A stretch of DNA of 64,000 nucleotides from Eustoma russellianum. Lineage: Eukaryota; Streptophyta; Magnoliopsida; Gentianales; Gentianaceae. This document shows positions 56,461 through 64,000 of this stretch, one piece after another (position 1 is the first letter of the stretch; the number at the start of each line of letters is the position of its first letter). The stretch covers positions 15,243,840 to 15,307,839 of the forward strand of contig AP025045.1 in NCBI GenBank assembly GCA_036186865.1, given 5' to 3'. A program made the translations under genes and the position numbers. A model generated the notes under the pieces. The model saw nothing but the letters and a program-made list of their open reading frames with translations, was not told where the DNA came from and did not search any database.

Positions 56461-57731
56461 TGTTATGATCGAAATTTTAAAAGGGGGCAAAAAGGTCATT
56501 AGAGTTGAATTAATAGGAAACCTAATTTAATTGAGGGGGCTGTTGGGGGGGCTGTTGGCGGCGGGAAGTTGGGAAACAAAAAGGATACGGAAGTTGGAAG
56601 TCGCAGGGGGGAAAGGAATTGAGGTGAGGCAGAAGAATGGAAAAAAGGGAAAATAGGGAAAAAATGGAAAAGGAAAAAGAAAAGAAAAAAAAAAGGAAGG
56701 GAAGGGAAATGAAGCATTCCATATATGAATTTCTATGCATTCATGCATCACGACATTGCATTAGGGTATGCGAGACCTAAGTCACATATTTGTTATGTTC
56801 CGTTAGGGTATACGGGACCTAAGTCGCATATCTGTTCTGTTGCGTTAGGGTATGCGAGACCTGAGTCGCATATCTGTTCTGTTTCGTTAGGGTATGCGAG
56901 ATCTAAGTCGCATATCTGTTCTGTTCTGTTAGGGTATGCGAGACCTAAGTCGCATATCTATTCTGTTAAGGTATGCGAGACCTAAGTCGCATATCTATTC
57001 TGTTCTGTTAGGATATGCGAGACCTAAATCGCATATCTGTTCCGTTCTGTTAGGTCCCGGGGTCATGAATTGCATGATGGTACGTATGTTTATGAGAATG
57101 TAGGCTTATCATTCATCATGTATGTGACATTACATTTCACGCTCATTTTCATGATTATGTGTTTTGATTGTTCTAAGAAGTTACGACCGTTATACGTATT
57201 TGTGAAAACGTGGACAGTCTATTTTCGTATTACCGTACATATATGTATTTCGCTACTGTCTTAGCATGTATGATCTCACAGGGCCGATGCACACAGGGTA
57301 CCTACTGAGTGACGTTTTTGTCGCTCATACCGTTCGTTATGTTTTCTTGCAAACGATTCAGGGTATGACTATATATGGGTTGGAGAAGACTCTGAGTGGG
57401 CTCACTGGGACTCATAGAGACAGATGGGTGATTGATGATCAAGAATTAGAGGAGTTTTATTTTATTTATTATTTCATTGGATGACATAGCTTAGGGATTT
57501 CATTTTTTGCACTTTACTATGTCATTTAGGGGATTTGACTTGATGTTGATTATTTATGGTTTATGGATTTTACTTTTCATGTAGAGTTTGAACTGATTTA
57601 TTTTGGCTTCCGCAATCGAATACTCTGTCGTTTTGATGAGTGCAGGGATTCGTATAGATGCCTTGTATATCCCTTAGCGGAATAGGCGGGCGTACCGGTT
57701 CTGACCCTAGGGTTCGGGACGGGATGCTACA
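56461..57731 (+). repeat. Tekay-C 3' LTR, internally deleted
   Basis: TGTTATGATC...GGGATGCTACA. About 600 bases equivalent to 49905-50515 (TATA, leader, donor site) are missing at about 56532. It has seven 42-base hairpin repeats (56761-57051) and the box at 57307-57328; the acceptor CAG is changed to CAA (57350-57352). Confidence 0.9.
56761..57051 (+). repeat. Seven 42-base hairpin repeats (3' LTR)
   Basis: Seven units of TTAGGG-TATGCGA-GACCTAAG-TCGCATA-CTGTTCTGTTCTG, one shortened to 37 bases. Arms TATGCGA/TCGCATA pair perfectly in most units. The resulting 86-codon reading frame of repeated peptides is a by-product. Confidence 0.9.
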
Positions 57732-57736
57732 TTATG

Positions 57737-57752
57737 TGTGTGCATATATACA

Positions 57753-57785
<33 letters not shown>

Positions 57786-57806
57786 GTGCATATATATGTG
57801 TGTGTG
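57737..57806. repeat. CATA/TG microsatellite
   Basis: (CATA)n from about 57752 to 57783 with flanking TATATGTG runs. The Tekay-C and LINE insertions both lie in or beside simple repeats. Confidence 0.9.
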
Positions 57807-58254
57807 ATACACTGATACAGACAGCTCGGGTATTTATTCTTCTTCCGCTCTCTGCTGTTATCTCTCCAATGTGTTCTGTGCTATTTCCTTGCCTGGCTAT
57901 TTTGTGTTGGTGGTTTCCTGTATCAGTGGATACAGGCGACAGGGGTACTTAGTTTACCACGCATCCATCAAATTCAGGATTATTCATGTATTACAAATTT
58001 CAACCCTATAAATATGTATGCTTTTTCTTTCGACTAAGGTTTTCTCCACAAGGGTGGTTTTCCTGGTTTTAATGCGGCATATCATATACGGTTGAATGCG
58101 CCATTTCCATTAGCTTCTTTTGCGTTCCTTGGTCACTTGAGATAGCCTTGGATGTCTTTGTTTTCGCAATCTTCAGCTACCGTTATTGTATACTGGCTTC
58201 CCTATGCCATAAATGAGGAAAATTGAATAAAATTAAATGATTTCGCAAAAAAAA
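57807..58254 (+). mobile_element. LINE 3' end, 5'-truncated, with poly-A
   Basis: Non-coding LINE tail. The block 58011-58088 (GGTTTTCTCCACAAGGGTGG and GCGGCATATCATA) is shared with 58426-58509 (minus) and 63419-63505. It ends GAATAAAATTAAATGATTTCGC followed by eight A at 58247-58254. CATATATACATA-like sequence on both sides may be the target duplication. Confidence 0.7.
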
Positions 58255-58304
58255 CACATATATACATATACATACACACGTACATATATCTATACATACA
58301 TACA

Positions 58305-58693
58305 TTTTTTTTGTAAAGAGCGATTTTATTAGCATAAGGCCTCACTTATGGCGGAGAAAAACCTTATTACATCGAATGACAGTATGACGCACAAAGAAAG
58401 AGATGATTATCAACATCCAAGACATATATGATATGCCGCATTAAAACCTTGCCAAGTAAAACCACCCTTGTGGATAAAACCTTGGCGAAGGAAAAAGCGT
58501 ACATATTTATATGCTTGGAGTGTTGATAGATGTTACAGTGTAAAATGAGAAATATGACAATCCACATATGATATATAGGGAACGAATGATATATAAACCG
58601 CAGAAAATCCCGAGCATGATTTTTCAATCTCATTCCAGAGCAAAATGTAACCGCGTCAGCGAGAAAGGCAAGCCGAAGGTGTGATCTCGAGCG
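58305..58693 (-). mobile_element. Inverted LINE 3' end, 5'-truncated, with poly-A
   Basis: On the minus strand it has the same 3' block (58426-58509) and the AATAAAAT tail, ending in a run of eight A (T on plus, 58305-58312). Its 5' edge meets the following plus-strand LINE head to head near 58694-58707, where a perfect palindrome TGATTGTTCAATCA stands. Confidence 0.7.
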
Positions 58694-58696
58694 TGA

Positions 58697-59149
58697 TTGT
58701 TCAATCACATTGCCGCAGATGCTGCAGCCCCTGATGCAGACACTACCGCTGAAGGGTTTTCGCTTCATAGATTATTTGAAGAGCCCGATAATTCAGCACA
58801 TGGAGATCTAGATGAACCAGATGTATTTCAAGTATCGGATTCAGATGCAGATCCGGTAGCTCATGTTGTTCACACAGACACGGCCTCACGTTCTCAATTT
58901 CAGTACCAAATGCAGGAGTCCTTAGATGAGATAAAAAGACGTCTTTCCGCAAGAAAATTGCATTCTTCCAGCATTGACGTGATGCAAAACCGCTCTGCTG
59001 GTGCATCACAAGATTTAGACGGTTTTATTCCAGTGGCACCAAGATGCCGCTGCCGCCGTAAACAGGAATTACCACCAAGGCCTCCTTCTACGGTTACAAC
59101 AAGAAGTGCTTCTCGTATGTGTTCCAATCCTGCAAACGCGTTATCATGA
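58697..59149 (+). pseudogene. LINE-B ORF1, C-terminal part
   Basis: About 150 codons, acidic then basic: LDEPDVFQVSDSDADPVAHV, QMQESLDEIKRRLSARKL, then PVAPRCRCRRKQELPPRPPS before the stop. The ending corresponds to that of LINE-A ORF1. The DUF4283-like start is lost by 5' truncation. ORF2 starts at 59146, overlapping the stop. Confidence 0.75.
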
Positions 59150-59963
59150 ATGCACTCATGTGGAATGTGAGAGGGATCAGAACTTCGTTACAACGTCTCA
59201 TTACATTACTACGTCAGTCGCAGATAGATCTTCTGATTCTCATTGAACCAAAACAACGCTCCACAAAACTCACGTCCTATCGCTTGAAATTAGGTTTTTC
59301 CAATGCCTTAGAAACATGCCAAGGTAATGTTTGGATTTTTTGGGCTGCTTCCTTTTGCGTTTTCTAGATGTACAGCATGGCACTCAAACTTCACATATAT
59401 CATTCGTACACATCCCTACACAACAGTCTTTCACATGGTCAGCAGTATATGGTAAGCACACAATTGCAGAAAGACGCTCTTTATGGGAGTCTCTGACCCA
59501 TTTTTCTCAGAATAATGCGTTGCCATGGATTATAAGTGGGGATTTCAACACTTATCTCTCTCTTGATGAACATGATGGTCGGTCTTCTCCCCCTCTTCGA
59601 CATTTAGATGATTTCAAACAATGTGTGGATGTCTGTGGGTTGCAAGATCTCCCCTTTGTAGGATCACAGTTTACTTGGTCACGTGGTACTGGGCAAGGCA
59701 GAGTTAGGCGCAGGCTTGATCGATACTTGTGTACTGTGGCTTTCACAAATATGTTCTCCAATATGTCTGTTCAACACTTATCACGTGCAACATCGGACCA
59801 TTCTCCTTTGTTACTAAAATGCACTACTGCAAGTGAAAGGCATCAACTCCTTTTCGATACATCAATGCATGGGCGCTACATCCAGATTTTAAATATATGT
59901 GCAACAACAGTGGGCCAATATCCCATGATTGGAGGTATGCGTGGTTTATATGAAACTATATAG
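59146..59963 (+). pseudogene. LINE-B ORF2: endonuclease domain
   Basis: Starts MNALMWNVRGIRTSL at 59146; LILIEPKQR holds the metal-binding glutamate. A frameshift near 59360 moves to the next frame, which is open to 59963: SGDFNTYLSLDEHDG (catalytic GDFN), VGSQFTWSRG, RRRLDRYLC and SDHSPLLLK (catalytic SDH). All catalytic residues of the AP-type endonuclease are therefore still present, only the frame is broken. It nicks target DNA to prime reverse transcription. Confidence 0.85.
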
Positions 59964-61500
59964 ACTGAAAAAAGATCTTCGCACTTGGAATCAAAATGTC
60001 TATGGAAACATTTTTAACAATGTAGTGGAAGCGGAAGAGATTACCATAGACTTGAAAGACAATTTGACTCGGATCCCTCTCCTGCCAATCGTTCAGCACT
60101 TTCGTTGGCACAGGCTCAATTACTTCAGGCTACTAATGCGCAAACATCTTATTGGGCTCAAAAATCTCGAGTCAAGTGGATAGCAGAAGGAGAGGCCAAT
60201 ACGGCTTATTTTCATGCCATTGTTAAGGATAAATCGACGGCAGCAAATTGGGAACCTCAGGAATTCTGCAGATGTACTACTGCAGGATAATGCATCACTC
60301 GAGCTGAGGCAGTCTCTTTTTATCAACACTCTTTTCACATGAAGATGTAGCAGGAGTTTCTCTGACTTTATAAACCATATCCCTCTACTCGTGACGCCAG
60401 ATAACAATCGCATGATGTTGCATATCCCAACTGCAAGTGAAATAAAAGATGCAGTGTGGAGTCTAGTCCGAGCAGTGCTGCAGGCCCAGATGGCTATAAT
60501 GGGCAATTTTATCGAGCATGTTGGGATATCATCCAGCTTGATGTAATTCTAGCGGTGCAAGAGTTCTTCCTGGGTGTGCCACCCCACAAGCCATGATAGC
60601 GTCCATAATAACATTGATTCCAAAAAGTCACAGCCAGCTACTTATACGGACTTTCGGCCTATTTGTCTCTCCAATTTTATTAGCAAGGTAACCAGGCGCA
60701 TATTAGCTACCACTGAACTCTTTGCTACCGCAAATCATATCTTCAGAGCAAATTGGATTTTTAAAAAGGGCATGACATAAGTGAGCATGTCATCATGGCC
60801 AATGAGATGACACATCTAGTAGATAAAAAGTTCGTCATGGTCACGTAATGATAAAGCTTGACATGGCCAAAGCCTTTGATCGCGTCAACTGGTCATACTT
60901 AGAGGCCATTATGCTCAAGTTTGGATTGACTCTCGACTAATACGTATCATCCTTAATAACATGCGTCTTTCCAAGCTCTCCATTGCTGTTAATGGACAAA
61001 TCATGGTTTCTTCTTCGCCTTCCCGTGGAGTCAAACAAGGTGATCCGTTATCGCCCCTTTTATTTATTCTTTGCTCAGAAGGCTTTAGTCGCGGTTTAAA
61101 AGATTAATTCGGTCTCAGCACATTAAAGGTTTTGCAACGGGTAAGTTGCATCAGTCTCCCACTTAGCCTATTTTGATGATTTATTGATTTTTCTCAATGC
61201 ATCCACACAAAATTTGACAAGGTTTCAGTCTTTTTTGCAAGACTATCAAAGTGCCTCGGGCCAACTTATAAATTCCTCCAAAAGTCAATTTGTACTGAGC
61301 ACTTATGCAACACCAAGCCAACTACAGCATGTTGTTCAAGTTTTGGCAATGCAGCCGTCTTCGCTACCAATCAAGTACTTGGGCTCCTACCTCTACCGAG
61401 GGATTAAGAGCCTCTTATTGCACCCTCACTCTTGCAGCATTTTGATTCAAATTAACGGGCTGGGCTAGCCGCCTCTTATCACCAGGCAGTCGCTAACTTT
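59964..61500 (+). pseudogene. LINE-B ORF2: reverse transcriptase domain
   Basis: Pieces in several frames: SYWAQKSRVKWIAEGEANTA (before RT), YTDFRPICLSNFISKV, KLDMAKAFDRVNWSYLEAI (first catalytic aspartate), SRGVKQGDPLSPLLFILC, AYFDDLLIFLN where the usual YADD is YFDD, and SSLPIKYLGSYLYRGIK. At least six frame changes and stops (about 60300, 60480, 60590, 60780, 60850, 60940, 61105). This is the polymerase that copies LINE RNA at the nick. Confidence 0.85.
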
Positions 61501-62890
61501 GCTCAAGTCGGTTTAACATCTATTCCACTTCACCTCTTAGCCGCATCTCGTCTCCCCAAGAGTGTCATTCATGGCGCTCAACAGAAAAATCTCATTCTTT
61601 CTATGGGGAGGACAGCACCACTGGGCTAGACTAGAAAATTTATGCTACCCGGAGATAGAAGGGGAATGGGGAGTCAGAAATCTTTTATACATACAGCGTG
61701 CTTATGACTGTAAGCTTTGGTGGACTTATCATACAAGTAACTCATTATGGGCAATATATATGCATGCACGATACGGTCAACGAATGGATTTCTTGTCGTG
61801 CATCTATGACTCCCCTAGTTGGAAAAGGATATGTTCTATACACACTCTCTGCCTGCAGCTTACGTCAAGCCACCCCACTCCAATATGGTCGTCAAGCCCT
61901 ACAGGTCAGTTTTCACTTAGGCATGCGTACGAAGATATCAGGCCACATCGTGCTCATCTCCTCTCACACAAATTCATATGGTGGAAAGGTGTTCAATATC
62001 TGTTAGCGTGTTTATATGGAGGCTATTGCATTCAGCATTACCAATGGAGGATAACATAAAAGTCTTTTCTTGCATTTGTCCAACAATATGTCCATTTTGC
62101 CGCAATGCCTTAGCTTCTTTGGCTCATGTGTTTCTGCTTTGTCCGTGTGTCAAGTCTGCATGCATACAACTTTCAACAGTACTTGACGGTCTGTTGCCTC
62201 AGATTGAAAACATACGACAATACCTACTCCAGTGGTGGATAAATTCTTCTGTCAAATCTCTAAAAGGAAATTTCAAAATCATTGGACCCATTATGCTATG
62301 CTGCTGGCTATTTGGAGAGTTTACACAAGTCATCACTTTGGTGATGCAGATTTGTCTGTAACTAGCATCTTTCACTTAGCTAGACAGTCCTGTTTTGATT
62401 GGGCTACAACTCTTTCAGGGACATCATTGGCACAATACATTCCCTCCCTCGTCGAGAGCGGCTTTTCCCCTCGTCTTCGACTAAAACGCATAGCCCCATT
62501 GAAGTGGACACTTCCTCCGACAGGTAAATTAAAACTCAACGTGGATGCCTCGGCTGGATGCTCACATGCCTCTGCAGGAGCAATTCTACGAGACTCCAAC
62601 GGAAGGATGGTTGTAGGGCTATCTTTTCAGCTGCCTGTTGTGTCTCCTCTTCGAGCAGAATTGCAAGCGGTTGTTTTAAGTCTACTGTTCTTTGGCCTGC
62701 TTCATCGAGATATCATCATTGAGACTGACTGTAAGCAGCTTACACAGTCGTCTGACACCACTCTTAACGCACTGCCGGAATTCACCAGACTCACTCAACT
62801 CTTGAATCTCACTAGAAGTACGTTACATCATATGCCTAGATAGATTAATATGGTGGCACACCACCTATGTCAACATGCTCGGTTGCACCC
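61501..62890 (+). pseudogene. LINE-B ORF2: zf-RVT and RNase H
   Basis: SVFIWRLLHSALPMEDNI and CPFCRNALASLAHVFLLC (61990-62160) form the zinc-binding zf-RVT segment common at the end of plant L1 ORF2. GKLKLNVDASAG (62524-62560), GAILRDSNGRMVVGLSF, LRAELQAVVLSL and IIETDCKQL are the RNase H core with acidic residues D, E, D in place. The frame is open from 62232 to 62843, then TAG and a short MVAHHLCQHAR tail. An added RNase H domain is known for plant L1-type elements. Confidence 0.85.
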
Positions 62891-63616
62891 TGTTACTTGT
62901 TCTTTTACATCGGCAAGCCAATTACCACACTCGGCTCGTGGTTTCTATCACACAGACGGACTCATCCATGCTATCAGAATGTAATACACAAGGCTGGCTA
63001 CGTAATATGGTTGCCTGCATTCTTTGCATGCAGGCAACGCGGGTATGCCTTCTATCCTTCCACTCATATAGCAGATGCATTCATTTCATTCTGTTGCCCG
63101 CAGTCTATGGACTTCGCGCAACATCGGTATGCTTTTGGAGTTACATTATGCTCATATTGATCCTTGTATCGTTTACTGAGACTAATTCAAAGTTGTCTTT
63201 TTTCTGTCGAGGGACATCACCTACGATACATGGTTTCACAATGCCATATGCTCGTGCCCTTAATCACAGCTTCCACCTCTGGTTTCACAAGAAGGACTTC
63301 ATCAAATGCCACTACAAGCAGTCAACTCAGCTGTTTGAGGCCACCTTCGAGCAATACATCATATGTTTATGGGCATCATACAATACTGTGCCTGTAGTTA
63401 CATGCTTTCCATCCAATTAAATATATGTACGCTTTTTCCTTCGCCAAGGTTTTATCCACAAGGGTGGTTTTTCTTGGCAAGGTTTTAATGCGGCATATCA
63501 TATTTGACTGGAGATTACACATCATCGCAGCTTGCATTATTGTGTTTTCGTACGATATTCACTGCTGTACTAAGGTTTCCTCCACTATAATGGAGGCATT
63601 TATTCTTTAATAAAAT
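62891..63616 (+). other. LINE-B 3' region
   Basis: No credible gene. Contains the conserved tail block at 63419-63505 and CCTCCACTATAATGGAGG (63578-63595), a small hairpin, before AATAAAAT. The 181- and 97-codon frames here overlap each other and show no family resemblance. Confidence 0.6.
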
Positions 63617-63633
63617 TTCGCTTTTATTTAATA

Positions 63634-63724
63634 TATTATATATGTGTGTATATATATGTATATATATATAGACACACCACACACAACACACACACACACA
63701 CATCATCATCATCATCATCATCAT
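63634..63724. repeat. Compound microsatellite: TATATG, CA and CAT runs
   Basis: (GTATATA)n, then (CA)n to 63700, then (CAT)n/(ATC)n to 63724. The last part serves as the tail of the SINE read on the minus strand. Confidence 0.9.
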
Positions 63725-63848
63725 CCGGACCCAGAATATCCCAACGACAGCAAACTCTATCGTTAGGGTCTGGAGAGGGTAGTGGTAGGCAGACAATACC
63801 TCTATCCTAAGGGATAGAGAGTCTGCTTCTAGTGAGACCCTCGTCTCT
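63700..63848 (-). mobile_element. Au-type SINE
   Basis: On the minus strand: GGGTCTCACTAGAAGCAGAC, CTCTCTATCC...GGATAGAGGTATTGTCTGCC, CTACCCTCTCCAGACCC, GGGATATTCTGGGT, then a (GATGAT)n tail. These blocks, in this order, are those of the tRNA-derived Au SINE family of plants, whose copies end in a trinucleotide tail. The 5' tRNA-like part seems truncated or diverged at about 63848. Moved by LINE machinery. Confidence 0.7.
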
Positions 63849-64000
63849 ATATGTACCTACATAAATGATATGATAATAGAGATATGTTGTGCTAGTGTGT
63901 TAGTGAGGAAATTCAAGAAATACAAAGAAAAGACTTTCGATATTAAAATACAACTCACGTGTATATGTACATGTAATGTAAAACAACGGTATAACATACG
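63849..64000. other. Intergenic end of window
   Basis: AT-rich, no recognised feature. Confidence 0.6.

Larger units (their letters stand above)
49831..57731 (+). mobile_element. Tekay-C: full-length Ty3/gypsy chromovirus
   Basis: 7.9 kb on the plus strand: 5' LTR 49831-51543, PBS 51546-51557, gag from 51875, protease-RT-RNase H-integrase-chromodomain to about 56440, PPT 56449-56460, 3' LTR 56461-57731, exact TTATG duplication. Two GT-AG introns are inferred (52884-52978 and 53820-53887). The LTRs differ by a large deletion and repeat number. Multiple stops and indels make it inactive. Related to Tekay-A/B at protein level, but LTRs are unlike in sequence. Confidence 0.9.
58697..63616 (+). 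mobile_element. LINE-B: L1-type LINE, 5'-truncated, nearly complete ORF2
   Basis: 4.9 kb, plus strand: end of ORF1, then ORF2 with endonuclease, RT, zf-RVT and RNase H, then a 3' region ending TTAATAAAATTTCGC. Same family as LINE-A and the two tails to its left. Broken by many stops and shifts. No clear poly-A; an AT-rich simple repeat follows. Confidence 0.85.

Noticed and set aside
56761..57051. Regularly spaced repeats resembling a CRISPR array
   Set aside because: Units are contiguous 42-mers without unique spacers, located in a plant LTR with the same repeats in the partner LTR.
62867..63420. Overlapping 97- and 181-codon frames as new genes
   Set aside because: They overlap each other in the LINE 3' region, lack start context and family resemblance.
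58305..63616. A single LINE with a twin-priming 5' inversion
   Set aside because: The inverted segment is a 3' tail with poly-A, not a 5' part of LINE-B.

Overview
This is nuclear DNA of a flowering plant, probably a dicot: AT-rich, gene-poor and filled with nested transposable elements. No rRNA or tRNA gene, CRISPR array, operon or other prokaryotic feature was seen. The evidence is plant-type Ty3/gypsy chromoviruses (Tekay/Del-like, with chromodomain and tRNA-iMet primer sites), Ty1/copia elements, L1-type LINEs with a DUF4283-like ORF1, an Au-type SINE and a foldback MITE.

Layout. 1-780 is the end of what looks like an LTR (TATA box at 521-530), cutting into a minus-strand LINE (781-2470). 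2583-30660 is a plus-strand copia element (Copia-1). Its gag is split at 3321 by a minus-strand Tekay element (Tekay-A, 3326-25969). Tekay-A is itself invaded by a younger minus-strand Tekay element (Tekay-B, 9678-21940), and a large deletion has removed Tekay-A's gag and half its pol. 30661-31141 is a strip of host DNA with a possible first exon. 31142-36600 is a minus-strand copia element (Copia-2) next to a long TA microsatellite. 37267-48083 is a solo LTR (family D, target duplication GGAGG) split by an 8.3 kb gag-only, Sirevirus-like non-autonomous element (37725-46027, target duplication ATAAC). 48084-49830 is host DNA with a small, frameshifted, conserved plant gene (minus) and a hairpin MITE just upstream of it. 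49831-57731 is a plus-strand Tekay element (Tekay-C, target duplication TTATG). 57737-63616 is a LINE cluster: a 3' end, an inverted 3' end, and a nearly complete ORF2. An Au-like SINE lies at 63700-63848.

Nearly every element is dead through stops, frameshifts or deletions. The clear exception is the 558-codon gag of the non-autonomous element, which is open but has lost one zinc-binding cysteine. How the surviving parts would have worked is visible in three places. First, Tekay-B and Tekay-C carry a GT-AG intron at the same place between gag and protease, and unspliced RNA would stop gag inside it. Splicing could therefore set the gag to gag-pol ratio. Second, four different LTR families share one layout: a tandem array of small hairpins, then a box that reads as a branch point plus 3' splice site. 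In three of them a good 5' splice site lies upstream in the leader. Third, the gag-only element has the Sirevirus signature of multiplied polypurine tracts and LTR palindromes.

Limits: homologies are recognised by eye, percent identities were not computed, and ends of degraded elements are approximate unless target duplications fix them.
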